Shown here: piece after piece, positions 1-7,066 of the stretch
Layout: each line of letters opens with the position of its first letter
Numbering within the stretch: the stretch's first letter is position 1
NCBI GenBank assembly: GCA_947074125.1
Contig: CAMTOM010000040.1
Span: forward strand, 1-8,867
Direction of reading: 5' to 3'
DNA from: an uncultured Desulfovibrionaceae bacterium
GTDB lineage: Bacteria; Desulfobacterota; Desulfovibrionia; Desulfovibrionales; Desulfovibrionaceae
Length of the DNA stretch: 8,867 bases
Program-made: the position numbers and the translations under genes
Notes under the pieces: model-generated
What the model saw: only the letters and a program-made list of their open reading frames with translations
Databases searched by the model: none
What the model was told of the DNA's origin: nothing

Positions 1-21
1 TGGTGTTGAGTCAGTTGTTTT

Positions 22-633
22 TCAAGGAGAAGACAGCATACGAGATTTCTGAATGTGAGTGGAGTGCAGGCGTGTGCTAATCCGATCTAGTTTCTTGCGC
101 AAATTTGCTGGGTGGGTACGGTCTTTGTCTCGAAAAGAGGCAAGCTGGTAGGTAGAGTCATAGCGAGCCGCATCAGAATCATCTGTATGCCGCACAAAAA
201 TCATGTCATCTTCCTCCATCACATTCTGAGCATCCGCCTCAGAAGGGGTGGAGGTCTTTTGTTGTGAGGCAGTCTCTTTTTGAGGGGGGGGATAGAGAAT
301 GGCGACAGGAGCGTCTGGTGGTGGCAGTGGCTGGCTGCCTTTTTGTTTCAGATTTTTGGAATAGCCCAGATCTGTTGGAGCAATAATTGCGGTGTCAGAA
401 GCCGCTTCTTTGCCTTTGGCGCTTGTGCTGCCCTTGGCATTCTTTTTTGTGGATGTGGAAGGTGATACGGGGGGCGTGTTTGAGGCTATGAGGGATGATG
501 CGGAATCCCTGCCTGAAATAACACCGAAGATAAAAACAAGCCCCCAACAGAGAAGAAGAACAAAAGTTGCAGTCAGAATGGTTGGAACTGTGAGCGTAAC
601 GTCCAGTGAACGATCTGTTTTATATTCTGCCAT
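22..633 (-). CDS. Single-pass membrane protein with truncated SPOR domain
   Basis: A 203-residue protein. Residues about 15-40 form one strong transmembrane helix after a short polar N-terminus, so the rest is predicted to be periplasmic. Residues about 42-155 are a low-complexity linker rich in Ser, Thr, Pro, Lys and Ala. From residue 160 the sequence (YQLASFRDK, then NLRKKLDRI) matches the first beta strand and helix of a SPOR domain, the fold that binds denuded septal peptidoglycan. A SPOR domain is usually about 70 residues, but only about 40 are present before the stop, so the second half is missing in this frame. The +1 reverse frame reads ISYAVFSLKNN at about 45-14, which resembles the missing strand; a frameshift is possible. 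The start is the ATG at 633, preceded by a weak GGAA. It lies 56 nt after the peroxidase gene and may share its transcript. The SPOR call is fairly confident; the exact role is unknown. Confidence 0.7.
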   Translation of the reverse strand: MAEYKTDRSLDVTLTVPTILTATFVLLLCWGLVFIFGVISGRDSASSLIASNTPPVSPSTSTKKNAKGSTSAKGKEAASDTAIIAPTDLGYSKNLKQKGSQPLPPPDAPVAILYPPPQKETASQQKTSTPSEADAQNVMEEDDMIFVRHTDDSDAARYDSTYQLASFRDKDRTHPANLRKKLDRISTRLHSTHIQKSRMLSSP

Positions 634-689
634 GCATGTTCCATTGAACGACTGCGGATATGCCGTCTTCCCTGTCGGGGGAGTTCAGA

Positions 690-2087
690 TTACTTTTTGA
701 CAACAGAGCCCTTGACTGGCTCGCCTTTATATTTACCCGTTAAGGTGCGCAGGAAGGCAGTGATGTCTTCTCTGTCTTTAGGCGGAACATTCATGCCGGA
801 AAGGTATTTCCCCATAATGTCAATGGTTTCATCCAGTGTGAGTGCCAGACCATCATGCATATAGGGAGCTGTCAGTTCGACATTCCGTAGTGTAGGTACC
901 TTAAAGCGGTGCTTGTCGTCAGGATTTTTAGTGAATCCCATAAGTCCCAGATCTTCATCAGAGGGCTTGTCATTGGGATTCTTCGCACGATCTGCGAAAT
1001 AGGGGCCTTTAAGATCAACGTATTCAAAGGATTGACCACCGACTGCTTTGCCTGTGTGGCAGGAAGCACAGCGGTATGCCTTAAAGAGATTATAACCGCG
1101 AAGCTCCTGTTCCGTCAATGCCTTATCATCGCCTTTCAGCCAAAGGTCAAAACGGCTATCAGGGGTAACAAGAGTGCGCTCAAAAGCGGCAATGGCATCG
1201 GTGATGTTTTTGCCACTCCAGCCGTCAGCATACACGGCTGTGAATGCTTCAGTCAGTTCCTTATCTTCTTTGAGCTTTGCGATGACTTCATTCCAGTCTT
1301 TGCTGCCCATCTCAATGGGATTGAATGGAGGGCCACCTGCCTGTTCTTGTAGATCGGCAGCGCGACCATTCCAGAATTGACGTACATTGAAAGCGGCATT
1401 GAAAACAGTAGGCGCATTGATGCCCCCCACTTGTTTTTTGATGCCTTCTGAGTAACGCAAGTTATCAATGCCGCCCTGATCAAGCTGGTGGCATGTGACA
1501 CAGGCGACAGTATTGTCACCGGAAAGGCGTTTGTCGTTATACAGCTTTTCTCCCAGAGCTACTTTTGCGGGAGATTCCTGAGGAAGAGGCTGTATGGGCT
1601 GTATGGGTTCATTGGCTCGTTTTGGAGCAGCATTTGTGGCGTAGAGTTTGGCGCGTGTCGTTGCTACCCAGTCAAGAACTGCCTTATGATCGACATCACT
1701 CATACGACTGCCCCAGTGTACAGCAGTGAATTTTGCTGGGGGCATGGTTTTATTTTCGGTGACCCATTCCATTTTTGCCAGTGTGACTTCACTGACAGGA
1801 GCATCTTTGCGTTCTACAAGTTCGGTTTTCAAATCAAGGGCGCGCAGGCCATCACGATAGTCTTTTTCAATAATGTCTTTGATACCAGGGATCTTTGAGT
1901 AAAAAGGAAGATCATAGCCCTTGGAGTGGCAGGGCATGCACTTTTCCCCGACAATACCAGAAACAGCAGCAAACTTCTCCATTGAGGGTTTTTCCTGTGC
2001 TGCCATCACAGCAGGCGCGTTCATTGCCGCGCTGCCAAGTAGTGCTGCCAGAGCCAAAGTGGCTGTGCAGAATGTGTTCTTTCCCAT
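690..2087 (-). CDS. Tri-heme cytochrome c peroxidase, YhjA-like
   Basis: A 465-residue exported enzyme that reduces hydrogen peroxide to water with electrons from the respiratory chain. E. coli YhjA, a quinol peroxidase, has the same length and alignable motifs throughout. Residues 1 to about 30 are a signal peptide with a hydrophobic core and an Ala-rich cleavage region (VMAA). Three CxxCH heme sites are visible: C50/C53/H54 in an extra N-terminal heme domain, C196/C199/H200 (peroxidatic side) and C340/C343/H344 (electron-transfer side). Family landmarks are TMPP at 114-117 (Met115 is a candidate distal ligand of heme 1), INAPTVFN at 223-230, Q249 and E259 in the EQAGGPP...PIEM stretch, PYMHDG at 408-413 and Met425, the expected ligand of the C-terminal heme. 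The distal His (Gly-His) found after the P heme in classical di-heme peroxidases is not apparent. E. coli YhjA keeps an N-terminal anchor, while here the leader looks cleavable. The start has AGGGAG 5 nt upstream. Confidence 0.93.
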   Translation of the reverse strand: MGKNTFCTATLALAALLGSAAMNAPAVMAAQEKPSMEKFAAVSGIVGEKCMPCHSKGYDLPFYSKIPGIKDIIEKDYRDGLRALDLKTELVERKDAPVSEVTLAKMEWVTENKTMPPAKFTAVHWGSRMSDVDHKAVLDWVATTRAKLYATNAAPKRANEPIQPIQPLPQESPAKVALGEKLYNDKRLSGDNTVACVTCHQLDQGGIDNLRYSEGIKKQVGGINAPTVFNAAFNVRQFWNGRAADLQEQAGGPPFNPIEMGSKDWNEVIAKLKEDKELTEAFTAVYADGWSGKNITDAIAAFERTLVTPDSRFDLWLKGDDKALTEQELRGYNLFKAYRCASCHTGKAVGGQSFEYVDLKGPYFADRAKNPNDKPSDEDLGLMGFTKNPDDKHRFKVPTLRNVELTAPYMHDGLALTLDETIDIMGKYLSGMNVPPKDREDITAFLRTLTGKYKGEPVKGSVVKK

Positions 2088-2159
2088 ATCATCTCCCTAG
2101 AAATGGTAAAAATATGACTGCAAATGCGATAAAAAAGCGGTATCAGAGTAATGAGTCGT

Positions 2160-2189
2160 ATTATTAGTAATTTATTTCACAACTGTCAA
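2160..2189 (-). promoter_or_regulatory. Probable sigma70 promoter of the peroxidase gene
   Basis: On the minus strand a perfect TTGACA (-35, at 2189-2184) is followed after 18 nt by AATAAT (-10, at 2165-2160, 5 of 6 matches). The leader to the ATG at 2087 would be roughly 65 nt. The -10 lies inside an imperfect 12-bp palindrome (2160-2171, 10 of 12 positions symmetrical). The spacer carries TTGTGA-N6-TTACTA on the minus strand (2182-2165), half of which matches a CRP/FNR-family operator half site. These overlaps suggest control by a repressor or redox regulator, but which one cannot be told from the sequence. Confidence 0.6.
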
Positions 2190-2204
2190 TGAAAAGCTTT
2201 GACA
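2184..2204. promoter_or_regulatory. Inverted repeat over the -35 element, operator-like
   Basis: TGTCAA at 2184-2189 and TTGACA at 2199-2204 form a perfect 6-bp inverted repeat with a 9-bp spacer. One arm is the -35 hexamer of the peroxidase promoter. The spacing from arm centre to arm centre is 15 bp. This geometry is compatible with a dimeric DNA-binding protein, but no regulator is identified and chance symmetry cannot be excluded. Confidence 0.35.
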
Positions 2205-2229
2205 TGGGGGTTATATGAATAGCAATAAC

Positions 2230-2261
2230 AAAGAAAGGCTCCTGCACGCGAGCCTTTCTTT
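2230..2261 (-). terminator. Intrinsic terminator after the radical-SAM gene
   Basis: A perfect 12-bp inverted repeat (arms 2230-2241 and 2250-2261) with an 8-nt loop. On the minus strand the hairpin is followed by TTTGTTATTG, a moderately U-rich tail. It lies 71 nt beyond the stop of the radical-SAM gene and 41 nt before the -35 of the peroxidase promoter, so it separates the two transcription units. The flanks are A/T-rich on both sides, so it could also stop transcription on the plus strand, although no plus-strand gene is seen. Confidence 0.88.
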
Positions 2262-2332
2262 ATTGTATTCTGTAAGTTGTTGTTATTTTGAATGTATTTT
2301 AGAGTATGGCAGGATATGTTTACTGACACTTA

Positions 2333-4912
2333 CTAGAAGTGTTGTGCTGTTTTTATGAGTTCATAGTGTGCAGAGGGAGCTTCGCCGAGAACGGCGAAAG
2401 AGAGAGCAAGGGGAGAAATATAGCGTTCTTCCCAATCTGCCGTAAAAGTTACATTACTTTCATGAATTGATATATTTGAAAAGAAAGGGCGGATGTCCAT
2501 CTGGCGTTCACCTTTTTTGGTGACATGTGTCCAGACACGTTCCTGTAAATGCAGGAAGTGTTCCCATTGCTGGCGGAAGACTTCTTGCCTGTGCGCATCC
2601 TCTGAGAGGAGGCGGAAATCAAAGTCTTCTCTCAGAGACTGGCGGGTACGCATGTTATTTTCTACGGGAACGACATCCACAATACGCATACCTGCTGGAA
2701 GGCGCTGTGAAAGTTTTTCGCGGATATCAAGAGCTGTGAGAGGTGTTCTCAAGGTAATACTGAACCATTCCGCGCGGCTGGAAACACCAACGGGCAATGC
2801 TCTGCCAAATGAGAGAAGAGGGAGAGGGTGAAAACCTTGTGAAAATGCTAAAGGCAGTGAGGCCCGACGCATGGCACGTTCCAGAAGAGCCTGGAGTTCC
2901 AGTTGGCTGAGATAGCGGCTCTTCTCTTCCTTGGTGTGCCAGATACGAAAATGCCCTGCTTTGACCGTTAAGGCCGGATCAATGCGTGGAGGCTCTTTTT
3001 TGGTTCTGGGATAGAAGATGCGCCCCTGTTCATCGCGGCGTGGTTGGTGCGCATTCTGGTCTCGCTGGGGAAGGTTAAGCTTGTTGGTCAGTGGGGGAAG
3101 GTTGTTTTCCCGTAAAAGGGAAGGGATGTCCGCACGATCGCAAACACCACAGTTGCGACAGACATGATAGCGGCAATCCGCAGTTGTTTTTTCCTGAAGT
3201 GCGCGTTCCCATTCCTTTTTGAGAAAGTCGTCACTGACGCCTGTTTTCAGGTGTGCCCAGGGCAGTACTGCGTCCAGAGGGCGTTCTCCTGTAAATTTTT
3301 CAGGCTCCAAACCACATTCTTCCAAAGCTTCCAGCCAGGGGGTTAAGGTGAAGTGATCCATCCAGCTACAGAAAAGTGCTCCTTTGTGGTAGGCTTTTTC
3401 CACAACATCAGCCAGCCTTCTGTCGCCTCTGGAAAGAATGCCTTCAAGGTAGCTCACACTGGGTTCATGCCAGCGCATCTGGAGACATTTTTTTCCTTTC
3501 ATGCTCTGCCGAACCAGTTGAATGCGGCGTTCGATTTCCTTAAGCGGGATTTGGGCAACCCACTGGAATGGAGTGAATGGTTTAGGCACAAAAGGGGAGA
3601 GGGCGGCTGTGACCATCAGACGCGGGCCTCCAGGTCCTGCAGCATCACGTACTTTGCAGCACAGCTCGGTAATGGCTTCAAGGTCGGCATCTGTTTCGGT
3701 AGGCAAACCAATCATAAAATAGAGTTTGACTTGCTGCCAGCCATGTTCCAGCAGTTTTTGTACATGCAAAATAAGTTCTTCTTCCGTAATACCCTTATTG
3801 ATGACATCGCGAAGACGCTGGCTGCCCGCTTCTGGCGCAAGTGTCGCGCCTGTGCGGCGAATACCTGCCATTTTGCCTATGATTTCATCATCTATGGAGC
3901 CTACGCGCAGTGAAGGGAGTGAAAGGGCAACCTGTTCTCGGGCGCACTGGTCAAGAGTGGCATTACAAAGTGTTTTGAGAGCTGAAAAATCACCAGTACT
4001 TAATGAGAGAAAAGAGACCTCATCAAAACCTGTATGCTCAAGGCATTCATGGAGGAGGTGTTCCAGATTGTCCAGGCTGCGCTCGCGTACTGGTCTGTAA
4101 ACCATGCCAGCATGGCAGAAACGACAGCCTCGTGTGCAGCCTTTGGCGATTTCAAGTGCCAGACGGTTATGTACCGCGCCAATGGGAACTACCTGTTTAA
4201 TAGGATAGGAGACGCTGTCAAGATTGGCCGCGACACGACGCTGAACAGAAGTATAGTCCGGTGAAAGAGCGTGCAGGCAGGCTTGTGCGTCTTCGGCAAA
4301 AAATGAAGGAACATAGATACCTGTGATGCGGCTGGCTTGCTGTAGAAATTCTTGTTTGGAGACTTTGCGGGAGCGGGCTGTTTCCAGAAGCTCCAAAAGC
4401 TCAGGCAGCGCTTCCTCACCATCTCCCAGCAACATAAGATCTGCAAAGGGAGCCAGTGGTTCTGCACTCAATAATGCGCCGCCTCCAAGAAGAATCAGTG
4501 GCCATTGCTCAAGGCTGTCTCCCCGATCTGTGGCGCGCAGGGGAATGCCGGCAAGATCCAGCATATAGAGAACATTGGTATAGCACAGCTCATGGGTAAT
4601 GGAAAAGCCAATACAGTGCATGGCGGCAAGAGGGGTGAATGATTCAAGTGTGGCGAGAGGGGCATTATGAGCGCGCAGTATATCTCCGGCTTCTTTTTCT
4701 GGTGTCATGACCCGTTCTGCCCACCAGCGTTCATTATCATTGATAATGGAGTAAATAATTTTCTGTCCAAGATAGGACATGCCGACATCGTAGGTGTCGG
4801 GAAAAGCCAGTGCAATACGCAGGGAAACAAGAGCAGGGTCTTTATGTACTGCGCCTTCTTCAATACCAAGATAGCGGCTTGGTCTGGGGAGTTGTGAGAG
4901 GAGTTTTTCCAT
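2333..4912 (-). CDS. Radical SAM protein (TIGR03960-like) fused to DUF2344 domain
   Basis: An 859-residue cytosolic protein counted from the ATG at 4912. Residues about 10-235 resemble the B12-binding-like N-terminal region of this family (LPRPSRYLG, DVGMSYLGQK, GGGALLSAEP, GDGEEALPEL). The radical-SAM core follows: C259, C263 and C266 (GCTRGCRFC) bind the catalytic [4Fe-4S] cluster, with LAPEAGSQRLRD further on. A second set, C580, C585, C588 and C591 (C-x4-C-x2-C-x2-C), could hold another cluster. From about residue 655 to the end is a DUF2344 (TIGR03936) domain with SRYLSQLELQ and AFSQGFHPLP, ending in KTAQHF as family members do. In some lineages the two halves are separate genes; here they are fused. 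The reaction is unknown. The frame stays open upstream to a GTG at 5026, but that lies upstream of the promoter at 4991-5019 and gives residues without family resemblance. The ATG at 4912 has only a weak GGA ribosome site. Confidence 0.88.
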   Translation of the reverse strand: MEKLLSQLPRPSRYLGIEEGAVHKDPALVSLRIALAFPDTYDVGMSYLGQKIIYSIINDNERWWAERVMTPEKEAGDILRAHNAPLATLESFTPLAAMHCIGFSITHELCYTNVLYMLDLAGIPLRATDRGDSLEQWPLILLGGGALLSAEPLAPFADLMLLGDGEEALPELLELLETARSRKVSKQEFLQQASRITGIYVPSFFAEDAQACLHALSPDYTSVQRRVAANLDSVSYPIKQVVPIGAVHNRLALEIAKGCTRGCRFCHAGMVYRPVRERSLDNLEHLLHECLEHTGFDEVSFLSLSTGDFSALKTLCNATLDQCAREQVALSLPSLRVGSIDDEIIGKMAGIRRTGATLAPEAGSQRLRDVINKGITEEELILHVQKLLEHGWQQVKLYFMIGLPTETDADLEAITELCCKVRDAAGPGGPRLMVTAALSPFVPKPFTPFQWVAQIPLKEIERRIQLVRQSMKGKKCLQMRWHEPSVSYLEGILSRGDRRLADVVEKAYHKGALFCSWMDHFTLTPWLEALEECGLEPEKFTGERPLDAVLPWAHLKTGVSDDFLKKEWERALQEKTTADCRYHVCRNCGVCDRADIPSLLRENNLPPLTNKLNLPQRDQNAHQPRRDEQGRIFYPRTKKEPPRIDPALTVKAGHFRIWHTKEEKSRYLSQLELQALLERAMRRASLPLAFSQGFHPLPLLSFGRALPVGVSSRAEWFSITLRTPLTALDIREKLSQRLPAGMRIVDVVPVENNMRTRQSLREDFDFRLLSEDAHRQEVFRQQWEHFLHLQERVWTHVTKKGERQMDIRPFFSNISIHESNVTFTADWEERYISPLALSFAVLGEAPSAHYELIKTAQHF

Positions 4913-4990
4913 AATATCCGAGAGGGTTTGCCAAAAGTCGTCTGCACATGTTTGAGCATGTATGCGATGTGGCGTGTTTTTCAGGTGCGT

Positions 4991-5019
4991 ATTATATAAC
5001 AAAAGGGTGCAGTTGTCTT
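4991..5019 (-). promoter_or_regulatory. Probable sigma70 promoter of the radical-SAM gene
   Basis: On the minus strand a perfect TATAAT (-10, at 4996-4991) sits 17 nt downstream of AAGACA (-35, at 5019-5014, 4 of 6 matches). Transcription would start near 4984, leaving a leader of about 72 nt before the ATG at 4912. The leader contains a small inverted repeat (ACATG at 4946-4950 and CATGT at 4957-4961). This promoter lies between the hairpin after nifS and the gene, so the radical-SAM gene probably has its own transcript. Confidence 0.6.
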
Positions 5020-5034
5020 CCCACACCCAGATAT

Positions 5035-5055
5035 GCCCTGGGGATTCCCCAGGGC
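5035..5055 (-). terminator. GC-rich hairpin after nifS, atypical terminator
   Basis: A perfect 9-bp inverted repeat, GCCCTGGGG and CCCCAGGGC, separated by 3 nt. It begins 16 nt after the nifS stop. The stem is strong, but on the minus strand it is followed by ATATCTGGGTG and not by a U-run, so it may be a weak terminator, a 3'-end stabilising or processing hairpin, or a partial attenuator. Its place directly before a new promoter fits an end-of-operon element. Confidence 0.55.
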
Positions 5056-5071
5056 TTACAGAGAATTTGTA

Positions 5072-6223
5072 TCATTTAAAAGGAGACAGGGCACGGAGGC
5101 GCTCAATGACAGGAGGGAACTCCTGAATAACGTAATCAATTTCCTCTGCTGTGGTATAGCGGGAAAGTGAAAGACGTATGGATCCGTGTGCGTAGTTAAA
5201 AGGAACACCCATAGCGCGCAGCACATGAGAGGGTTCCAGGCTGCCGGAGGTACAGGCAGAACCAGAACTCGCACAGATGCCAAGACGATCCAGCATGAGC
5301 AGAATGGCTTCTCCTTCCACATTCTTAAAAGCAATACTTGAAGTGTTAGGGAGTCTGTTTTCCGTATCGCCATTCACAATGGTGTCAGGGATGCGCTGGA
5401 GGAGTTCTGTTTCCAGGCGATCGCGGAGTGCTGCGACAACAGTGCGTTCCTGTTGGATATTTTGCCCTGCCAATACCGCAGCCTTGCCCATACCAATGAT
5501 ATAGGGAACATTTTCTGTACCGGCGCGTCTGCCGCGTTCTTGATGTCCTCCACGCAGATGGGGGCGAAAACGTGTGCCCTTGCGAATATAGAGAACGCCT
5601 ATCCCTTTGGGGGCATGGAGTTTGTGTCCTGACAGGGAGAGAAAGTCGACAGGAAGCGTTTTCAGATCAATGGGAATTTTTCCAACCGCCTGTACGGCAT
5701 CGGTATGGAAGAGGATGCCTTTTTCTTTTGCCATGGAAACCATATCAGCAATGGGAAAAATATTGCCCACTTCATTATTGGCAAACATGATGGAAACAAC
5801 TGCGGTGTCTTCAGAAAGAGCCGCAGCGTATTCATCAAGATTAAGACGTCCCCTGGCATCTACGGCAAGGTAGGTGACGCGGTATCCCTGACGCTCGTAG
5901 TACTGGCAGGGTGCCAATATCGCCGGATGTTCGACCCGCGTTGTGATAATGTGTTTTTTCTCTGGACGGCTGCTGAGTGCCGAGGCAAGAACGGTATTGT
6001 TGCTTTCAGAGCCGCAGGATGTGAAAAGGATTTCTGAGGCATCAGCCCCCAGGAGTGAGGCCACTTCCCCACGTGCTTTTTCTACCGCATGACCAACCTG
6101 CCCGCCGAAAGTATGCATACTGGAAGGGTTGCCGTACAGGTCAGAAAGGTAGGGAAGCATTGCTTCCAATACTTCTGGAGCTATGGCCGAAGTGGCATTG
6201 TTATCCAGATAGACGGTACGCAT
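5072..6223 (-). CDS. nifS: Cysteine desulfurase, NifS type
   Basis: A 383-residue PLP enzyme that removes sulfur from L-cysteine, giving alanine and a protein-bound persulfide that is passed to NifU for cluster assembly. Visible features: YLDNNATS at 5-12, the PLP-stacking His99 in VEHPA, Asp175 in HTDAVQ, the Schiff-base Lys201 in SGHKLHAPKG, RAGTENV at 233-239 and the catalytic Cys324 in the mobile loop GSACTSGSLEPSH. The short loop and the overall length fit the NifS/IscS group and not the SufS group. The ATG follows the nifU stop directly (TAAATG), with its ribosome site inside nifU, so the two are almost certainly translationally coupled. NifS is preferred over IscS because the partner is a full-length NifU; no nitrogenase genes are in view, so the role is probably general cluster supply. 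Confidence 0.95.
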   Translation of the reverse strand: MRTVYLDNNATSAIAPEVLEAMLPYLSDLYGNPSSMHTFGGQVGHAVEKARGEVASLLGADASEILFTSCGSESNNTVLASALSSRPEKKHIITTRVEHPAILAPCQYYERQGYRVTYLAVDARGRLNLDEYAAALSEDTAVVSIMFANNEVGNIFPIADMVSMAKEKGILFHTDAVQAVGKIPIDLKTLPVDFLSLSGHKLHAPKGIGVLYIRKGTRFRPHLRGGHQERGRRAGTENVPYIIGMGKAAVLAGQNIQQERTVVAALRDRLETELLQRIPDTIVNGDTENRLPNTSSIAFKNVEGEAILLMLDRLGICASSGSACTSGSLEPSHVLRAMGVPFNYAHGSIRLSLSRYTTAEEIDYVIQEFPPVIERLRALSPFK

Positions 6224-7066
6224 TTAGGCTTCCTCCACAATAACATCATCAGAGACATGGTCGCGTAGCAGTTTTTCCACAAGTTCTTTCAGGGTAACCT
6301 GACTGGAACGGCACTGGGCGCATCGTCCGCGCAGGGCAACAACCACGCGGGGGCCATCCACATCAATAAGTTCGATATCGCCGCCATCCTGAATGAGGCG
6401 CGGGCGGATTTCATCTTCAATAGTTTTCATGACAAGCTGCATGCGCTGCACATTGGTCAGACGCTTTGGGGGAGCAAGCTTGATCTCTGCGAGGTTTTTC
6501 TTGCCCAGCTCTTGTGCAAGAAGTTCGGCAATAGCATCATGACAGTCGCCACAACCACCACCAGCCTTGGTATATTGTGTGATTTCCTCAACAGTTTTTA
6601 ATCCATTTTCCCGTATGGCGCGTATAATCTGTGCATCTGTGATACCAAAACATTTACAGACAAGCGCACCTTCTTCATGGGCATGAGGCACAGCAGGCTC
6701 ACCGCGCCAGTTACGGATAGCTGCCTCAAGAGCTTCCTGTCCCATTACTGAGCAGTGCATTTTTTCTTTGGGCAGACCACCGAGGGCGGTAGCAATATCT
6801 TTATTTGAGATTTTCAGGGCTTCATCTACATGTTTGCCTTTTACCATATCTGTGAGCACAGAGCTGGAGGCAATGGCGCTGGCACAGCCGAAAGTTTCAA
6901 AGCCAGCATTTTCAATAATGCCATTGGCAGATATTTTTAGATAGAGTTTAAGAGCATCGCCACATGCGAGGCTTCCTACTTCACCGATGGCATTGGCATC
7001 GGCAAGGGAACCGGCATTATGAGGAGCCAGAAAATGCTCATGAACTTTCTCACTGTAATTCCACAT
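6224..7066 (-). CDS. nifU: NifU, three-domain iron-sulfur cluster scaffold
   Basis: A 280-residue scaffold on which [Fe-S] clusters are built from iron and NifS-derived sulfur, then handed to apoproteins. Residues 1 to about 122 are the IscU-like domain with the three cluster cysteines C35 (next to Asp37), C61 and C105. Residues about 135-185 are a BFD-like [2Fe-2S] ferredoxin domain with C137, C139, C172 and C175. Residues about 208-275 are the NifU C-terminal (Nfu) domain with QDGGDIEL and C249-x2-C252. All expected cysteines of full-length NifU are present. The frame runs open upstream to 7252, inside the regulator gene, but the ATG at 7066 is chosen: MWNYSEKV is the family start and GGAGG lies 8 nt upstream. 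It overlaps the regulator gene by 17 nt. There are no nif genes nearby, so it probably serves as the housekeeping scaffold. Confidence 0.95.
   Translation of the reverse strand: MWNYSEKVHEHFLAPHNAGSLADANAIGEVGSLACGDALKLYLKISANGIIENAGFETFGCASAIASSSVLTDMVKGKHVDEALKISNKDIATALGGLPKEKMHCSVMGQEALEAAIRNWRGEPAVPHAHEEGALVCKCFGITDAQIIRAIRENGLKTVEEITQYTKAGGGCGDCHDAIAELLAQELGKKNLAEIKLAPPKRLTNVQRMQLVMKTIEDEIRPRLIQDGGDIELIDVDGPRVVVALRGRCAQCRSSQVTLKELVEKLLRDHVSDDVIVEEA
6232..6236 (-). promoter_or_regulatory. nifS ribosome binding site inside the end of nifU
   Basis: GGAGG on the minus strand, 8 nt before the nifS ATG at 6223, encoded by the last sense codons of nifU. Ribosomes finishing nifU would stop one base from the nifS start, which favours coupled, stoichiometric synthesis of the two partners. 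Confidence 0.8.

Noticed and set aside
1590..1607. Tandem repeat of a 9-bp unit (CTGTATGGG twice)
   Set aside because: It encodes a short PIQ-PIQ repeat in the linker between heme domains of the peroxidase; only two copies, no sign of a regulatory or mobile repeat.
909..1898. Plus-strand open frames opposite the peroxidase gene (909-1352 and 1488-1898)
   Set aside because: They are antisense to a gene with clear heme motifs over its full length; no family resemblance or ribosome sites.
2199..2221. TTGACA on the plus strand as a rightward promoter
   Set aside because: No -10 at proper spacing and no plus-strand gene downstream; it is better read as the second arm of the inverted repeat.
3353..3913. 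Long plus-strand open frame (186 codons) inside the radical-SAM gene
   Set aside because: It lies wholly antisense to a well-supported gene, has no recognisable domain and no promoter, and its composition is that of a complementary-strand shadow.
4913..5026. GTG start giving the radical-SAM protein 38 more residues
   Set aside because: The extension has no family resemblance, lies partly upstream of a good promoter, and has no ribosome site at the GTG.
5072..7066. Part of a nitrogen-fixation cluster
   Set aside because: Only nifU and nifS are present, with an IscR-like regulator and a sulfur amino-acid enzyme; no nitrogenase structural or cofactor genes are seen in the window.
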